Origin: Thermoactinomycetaceae bacterium | GTDB lineage: Bacteria > Bacillota > Bacilli > Thermoactinomycetales > Thermoactinomycetaceae | Assembly: GCA_025449975.1 (NCBI GenBank) | Contig: JANWIG010000020.1 | Coordinates: 1 to 63,965 of the forward strand | Length of the DNA: 63,965 nucleotides | Direction of reading: 5' to 3' | In this document: piece after piece, positions 60,302-63,965 of the stretch | Layout of the letters: every line of letters starts with the position of its first letter | Position numbering within the stretch: position 1 is the first letter of the stretch | Notes under the pieces: generated by a model | Database searches by the model: none | Seen by the model: the letters and a program-made list of their open reading frames with translations, nothing else | What the model was told of the DNA's origin: nothing | Position numbers and translations under genes: made by a program

Positions 60302-61893
60302 CAGCAAAATTTCTACAAGTCGATAAAATCACAATGGATTTTGGTGGAGTTCGTGCTGTCGATAATGTTTCTTTTTCCGTAGAACCAGGAGAAATCGTTG
60401 CCCTCATCGGTCCGAATGGAGCGGGCAAGAGTACGGTTCTAAATATGATTTCCGGAACCATCCCACCCCTCCAAGGGGAGATCTACTATCAAGGAAAACC
60501 ACTGTCTAAATTAAAAGGTCATGAGTATTCAGGAGCGGGGATTTCTCGAACATTCCAGAACCTCCAGACCTTTGATGACATGACAGTCTTGGAAAATGTG
60601 ATGGTAGGTTTACATGCACGAACGAAGTCAGAACTCTTCTCCTGTGGAATCAGGTCCTTAAGCGCACGACGGGAAGAACGAAGCATGCGTGAGCAAGCAC
60701 TTGAATGGCTTGAATTTGTGGGACTTGCAGATCTAAAAGATCAACTAGCTGGGAATCTAGCTTATGGGAAATTAAAGCAAATGGAAATTGCCCGTGCGAT
60801 GGTTGCCAAACCAAAGTTGCTTTTGTTGGATGAGCCCGCTGCAGGTCTCAATCACTCAGAGACTCTGGAAATGTCGAAGATGTTCCAAAAAATCAAGTAT
60901 CTTGGAACCGCTATCCTGTTGGTTGAGCACGATATGGATATGATCATGTCCATCGCTGATCGCATTATCGTGTTGGACCGCGGAAAGAAGATAGCAGAAG
61001 GTACATCGAGTGAGATTCAAGCCAATCCTAAGGTCATAGCTGCTTATATTGGTGAGGAAAAAGAGGAAGAGCCGATTCAGACTAGCAAAAAGAGCAGTAG
61101 TCAACGAGTGAAAAAGAAAACCATTCTCTCTGTAAAGAATATAGTTGCTCGCTACGGTCCAGTCGAAGTCCTACATGGAATCGATTTGCACGTCTCAGAA
61201 GGAGAAATTGTTTCCTTGTTAGGATCGAATGGAGCTGGTAAAACTACTCTACTGAACTGTATTTGTGGTTTACATGCAGCAAAAAGTGGAACAGTTGAGT
61301 TTAATGAGCGCGATATCTCAAAAACCTCAGCAGAAAAAATCGTTCCGTTGGGAATGGCGCATGTTCCAGAACGTCGGCAAATTTTCTCGACTTTGACGGT
61401 AGAAGATAACCTCTATCTGGGTGCTTCTCATCGTTTATCGAGAGGTAGTTCTCAACAGATTGAAAAAGAAATTAAAGACGTTTATAAGTTATTCCCAATC
61501 TTGGAAGAGAGAAAAAATCAATTGGGAGGAACACTATCTGGTGGTCAACAACAGATGTTGGCAATTAGTCGGGCCCTTCTTTCTCGCCCATCATTGCTAC
61601 TGCTTGATGAGCCTTCACTCGGCTTAGCCCCTCTCGTCGGCAAAGAGATTTTGGAAATCGTTAAACGGATCCGTGACGAATGGGGAACTACCGTTCTGCT
61701 AGTAGAACAAAATGCTAGAGCAGCTTTAGCTATCTCGGATCGTGCTTATGTACTAAGCACTGGAAAAGTGCTCATGCATGGTAGCGCTGAAGAAATTATG
61801 AATCATCCAGAAATCCAATCAGCTTATTTAGGTAAATCTCAAACCTTTGTTGATAGTCCAGAAGTTCAATCTGCAGATCAGGTACAAGCTTAA
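60298..61893 (+). CDS. Fused LivG-LivF type ABC ATPase
   Basis: 531 residues: two complete ABC ATPase domains in one chain. Domain 1 (1-255, LivG-like) has Walker A GPNGAGKST, a relaxed signature LAYGKLKQME, Walker B LLLLDEPAAGLN. A charged linker (about 255-275, EEKEEEPIQTSKK) follows. Domain 2 (about 278-510, LivF-like) has Walker A GSNGAGKTT, LSGGQQQMLA and LLLLDEPSLGLAP. LivG and LivF are normally separate proteins, so this is a fusion. It powers the LivH/LivM-like permeases. Confidence 0.9.
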   Translation: MTAKFLQVDKITMDFGGVRAVDNVSFSVEPGEIVALIGPNGAGKSTVLNMISGTIPPLQGEIYYQGKPLSKLKGHEYSGAGISRTFQNLQTFDDMTVLENVMVGLHARTKSELFSCGIRSLSARREERSMREQALEWLEFVGLADLKDQLAGNLAYGKLKQMEIARAMVAKPKLLLLDEPAAGLNHSETLEMSKMFQKIKYLGTAILLVEHDMDMIMSIADRIIVLDRGKKIAEGTSSEIQANPKVIAAYIGEEKEEEPIQTSKKSSSQRVKKKTILSVKNIVARYGPVEVLHGIDLHVSEGEIVSLLGSNGAGKTTLLNCICGLHAAKSGTVEFNERDISKTSAEKIVPLGMAHVPERRQIFSTLTVEDNLYLGASHRLSRGSSQQIEKEIKDVYKLFPILEERKNQLGGTLSGGQQQMLAISRALLSRPSLLLLDEPSLGLAPLVGKEILEIVKRIRDEWGTTVLLVEQNARAALAISDRAYVLSTGKVLMHGSAEEIMNHPEIQSAYLGKSQTFVDSPEVQSADQVQA

Positions 61894-61923
61894 TTAATTT
61901 CACAGATGAGGAGTTGTGCAAAG

Positions 61924-63090
61924 ATGAAAAAAGGGTTAAAACGGTTATTACTACCTTTGTTACTGTCTGCGATCATGATTTTCGTATCTGCCTGTGGCGG
62001 AGCTAGCGAGGACAACAATACGATTAAAGTGGGTGCCGTCTACTCCATAACCGGTCCGAACAGTCCACTTGGTGTTCCTGAGAAACAAGCAGTGGAAATG
62101 TTAGTAAAACAGATTAACGACAACGGTGGAGTAAGCGGTAAGAAAATCGAGCTGATTATTGAAGATGACAAATCGGATAACACCGAAGCAGTTAAAAAGA
62201 TCAAAAAGCTAGTCACATCAGATAAGGTAGTAGCAGTTCTTGGTTCTTCTGGAAGTGGTCCTTCTCTTGGAATGGCTGAGTATGCTCATTCCCGTAAGAT
62301 CCCATTGATCTCTATGGCGGCTGCTAACGAGGTTACTGACCCTGTACGTCCTGGTATTTTCAAAACACCTCATACGGATATTCATGCAACCAAGCTAATC
62401 TATAAGTTCTTACAACAAAAAGGCTTGAAAAAAGTTGCATTTATCTATGACAGCAACCCTTATGGAAGTAGCTGGGCAACCCAATTGAAAAAGTTCGCGT
62501 CCCAATATGGTATTGAAATCGTGGCTGAAGAGAAATACGGTACAAAAGATCAATCCATGAATTCCCAATTAACCAAACTGAAAAATAGTGATGCTGAAGT
62601 GATCATTGTCGCTGGAACCAACCCTGGACCGGCAACCATTGTTAAGGAAGCAAAACAACTTGGTATCAAAATCCCAATTGTTAGCTCTCATGGTAGTGCA
62701 AACCATAAATTCTTAGAGCTGGCTGGAAAAGATGCTGAAGGAATCTACATGGCTGCTGGTAAATTGCTTGAGCCAGATCAAATCAAACCTGGAGACCCAC
62801 AAGAACAAATCATTAAGAAGTTTGTAGCCGATTATCAAGCTGCATACAAATCAACTCCAGACGGCTTTGCTGGTTATGCTTATGATGGTCTGAATATCTT
62901 AGTGGAAGCATTGAAAAGCTTAAATGGCGATGGCTCTGATTCTGAAAAGCTTGCTGAAGCGATTGAAAACGTTAAATACGTTGGTGTAACGGGTGAGTTT
63001 AAATTCTCTCCTCAAGATCACAACGGTCTGACTGAAGACAGCATGATCATGATGCAAGTAAAAGACGGTAAGTTCCAATTGGCCGAGTAG
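61924..63090 (+). CDS. livK: ABC transporter substrate-binding lipoprotein (LivJ/K-like)
   Basis: 388 residues. Lipoprotein signal MKKGLKRLLLPLLL ending in VSAC (Cys24), then the periplasmic-binding-protein type I fold: IKVGAVYSITGPNSPLGVPEK, ELIIEDDKSDNTEAV, VLGSSGSGPSLGMAEYAH, PDGFAGYAYDGLNIL. It captures substrate for the LivHM/GF-type transporter; an aromatic acid is the suspected ligand from context. ATG 61924 has GAGGAG 10 bases upstream. A strong terminator follows about 100 bases after the stop. Confidence 0.88.
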   Translation: MKKGLKRLLLPLLLSAIMIFVSACGGASEDNNTIKVGAVYSITGPNSPLGVPEKQAVEMLVKQINDNGGVSGKKIELIIEDDKSDNTEAVKKIKKLVTSDKVVAVLGSSGSGPSLGMAEYAHSRKIPLISMAAANEVTDPVRPGIFKTPHTDIHATKLIYKFLQQKGLKKVAFIYDSNPYGSSWATQLKKFASQYGIEIVAEEKYGTKDQSMNSQLTKLKNSDAEVIIVAGTNPGPATIVKEAKQLGIKIPIVSSHGSANHKFLELAGKDAEGIYMAAGKLLEPDQIKPGDPQEQIIKKFVADYQAAYKSTPDGFAGYAYDGLNILVEALKSLNGDGSDSEKLAEAIENVKYVGVTGEFKFSPQDHNGLTEDSMIMMQVKDGKFQLAE

Positions 63091-63192
63091 TTTTATTCAC
63101 TTATAGATAGATTTCCAATTAAATACAAAATGGGATATTCTTCAACTTGGCAATCTAAGTCTCATGCTCCCTAGTAAAAGCGATGAATCGAA

Positions 63193-63243
63193 GGACTCTC
63201 TCTAAAATGGAGGCATTTTAGAGAGATAAGTCCTTTCTTTTTT
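63193..63243 (+). terminator. Terminator of the liv-like operon
   Basis: CTCTCTAAAATG-GAGG-CATTTTAGAGAG with outer GGACT/AGTCC pairing, followed by TTTCTTTTTT. Confidence 0.9.
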
Positions 63244-63281
63244 GGATGGAGAAAATTGTCATGTTTTTTTAAGAAAAGGCG

Positions 63282-63327
63282 TTGAGTGTTTATATAACAT
63301 TATGTTATTATAACGTTAGAAAAACGT
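63282..63327 (+). promoter_or_regulatory. Promoter region of the paaA operon with shared palindrome
   Basis: TTGAGT at 63282-63287 and TTATTA 17 bases further serve as weak -35/-10 candidates. ACGTT-AGAAA-AACGT at 63313-63327 is the third copy of the paa palindrome. This fits control by PaaX. Confidence 0.65.
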
Positions 63328-63394
63328 ATTATAATTTAACGATGAAAAGTAAATTATGTAAGCGAACCACCACATTGAAAGGAGAGATTTTTTA

Positions 63395-63965
63395 ATGGTT
63401 CAAGCTGATATGAAGAGGGATTACGATTACGAACAAAAGTACAATGAATTTCTTGCTCGAATTGATCGTGGTGAAAAAATAGAAGCAGATGATTGGATGC
63501 CAGATGATTATCGAATTCAATTGGTCAAATTGATCAGTATGCACGGGATCAGCGAAATTATGGGTGCGTTTCCAGAAAAAGAATGGGTCCCAAAAACACC
63601 TACATTACAACGAAAATTGTCTCTCATGGCGAAAGTGCAAGATGAGATGGGTCATGGTCAACTTCTTCTACGGGTTGCCGAAGACTTGCTTCGTCCTCTA
63701 GGAAAGACAAGAGAAGATTTGATCCAAGACTTACTCAATTCACGCCTCAAATTCCACAATGTGTTCCATATGGAAGCCAAATCATGGGCAGATGCTGCGT
63801 TAATTGGCTGGTTAGTGGATGGAGCTGCGATCATTACACAAAAAATGTTGGCTCATTCTTCTTATGCTCCTTATGTTCGCGCATTAAAAAGAATCATTCT
63901 TGAAGAACGTTTCCATGCTTACCATGGTGAAGATATGGTAATCCAATTGGGTGATGGAACAAAAG
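63395..63965 (+). CDS. paaA: Phenylacetyl-CoA 1,2-epoxidase subunit PaaA, 3'-truncated by the window
   Basis: Catalytic subunit of the ring-epoxidising multicomponent oxygenase PaaABCE. The 190 visible codons carry the di-iron helices: MAKVQDEMGHGQLLLRVAED (ExxH) and ILEERFHAYHGEDM (ExxxH), plus YDYEQKYNEFLARID at the N-terminus. The ATG at 63395 follows GAAAGGAGAG. The remainder and probably paaBCDE lie beyond the end of the window. Controlled by the adjacent palindrome. Confidence 0.93.
   Translation, partial: MVQADMKRDYDYEQKYNEFLARIDRGEKIEADDWMPDDYRIQLVKLISMHGISEIMGAFPEKEWVPKTPTLQRKLSLMAKVQDEMGHGQLLLRVAEDLLRPLGKTREDLIQDLLNSRLKFHNVFHMEAKSWADAALIGWLVDGAAIITQKMLAHSSYAPYVRALKRIILEERFHAYHGEDMVIQLGDGTK

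Noticed and set aside
1-63965. CRISPR arrays, tRNA and rRNA genes
   Set aside because: No regularly spaced repeats and no tRNA cloverleaf or rRNA sequence was recognised by eye; a dedicated scan was not possible.

Overview
The window looks like Gram-positive, low-to-moderate GC chromosomal DNA of the order Bacillales. Supporting signs are strong Shine-Dalgarno sequences of the AGGAGG type, many TTG and GTG starts, lipoprotein signals, a B. subtilis-like yclNOPQ petrobactin uptake operon, a yrrN/yrrO pair, type 2 isopentenyl-diphosphate isomerase and a DUF2157/GDYXXLXY operon. A spore-forming relative such as Thermoactinomycetaceae is possible, but the sequence alone does not settle the family.

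Layout. Positions 1-11.9 kb hold a defence-type region: the 3' part of a type I restriction HsdR with an unusual C-terminal extension, a RelE/ParE-like domain fused to a UvrD-type helicase, a small anchored DUF3862-like protein, and a 1.66-kilo-residue DUF4011-helicase-nuclease protein. A decayed copy of the small protein gene lies on the far side of the helicase. From 12-30.8 kb there is housekeeping and stress metabolism: nagA and ptsI, a DUF2157 operon, GNAT, YdjM-like, pseudouridine synthase, an MBL hydrolase with its own TetR regulator, a methyltransferase, fabV, nfi, a GbsR-like regulator with an MFS pump, and an ArsR regulator with a four-module CoA-disulfide reductase/rhodanese/TusA/DsrE protein. 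An orphan IS200/IS605-like right end and other gene fragments lie between them.

Positions 31-33.3 kb hold the most unusual locus: a minus-strand cassette of a GHKL ATPase carrying a STAS-like N-terminus, a DUF4325 STAS-like protein and a PIN-domain nuclease, tightly coupled. It looks like partner-switching control of a toxin-type RNase. A pair of Fur boxes next to a truncated iron-binding-protein fragment follows. From 34-43.5 kb come the tRNA-hydroxylation pair yrrN/yrrO, DUF2935, a MATE pump, fni, a lipoprotein, DoxX, a KynB-like cyclase and an MFS transporter. The Fur-controlled yclNOPQ operon fills 43.5-47.3 kb.

From 47.5 kb to the end is a phenylacetate (paa) catabolic region. paaX is divergent. 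A long operon runs through EthD, two PaaI-like thioesterases, enoyl-CoA hydratases, paaK, paaG, paaH, a degenerate dehydrogenase paralog, two thiolases and a third hotdog thioesterase. A Liv-type ABC transporter with a fused LivG-LivF ATPase follows, and then the start of paaA, which runs off the window. Three promoters in this region share a 15-bp palindrome, (A/T)CGTT-N5-AACGT, which suggests one regulator coordinates CoA activation, ring epoxidation, beta-oxidation and uptake.
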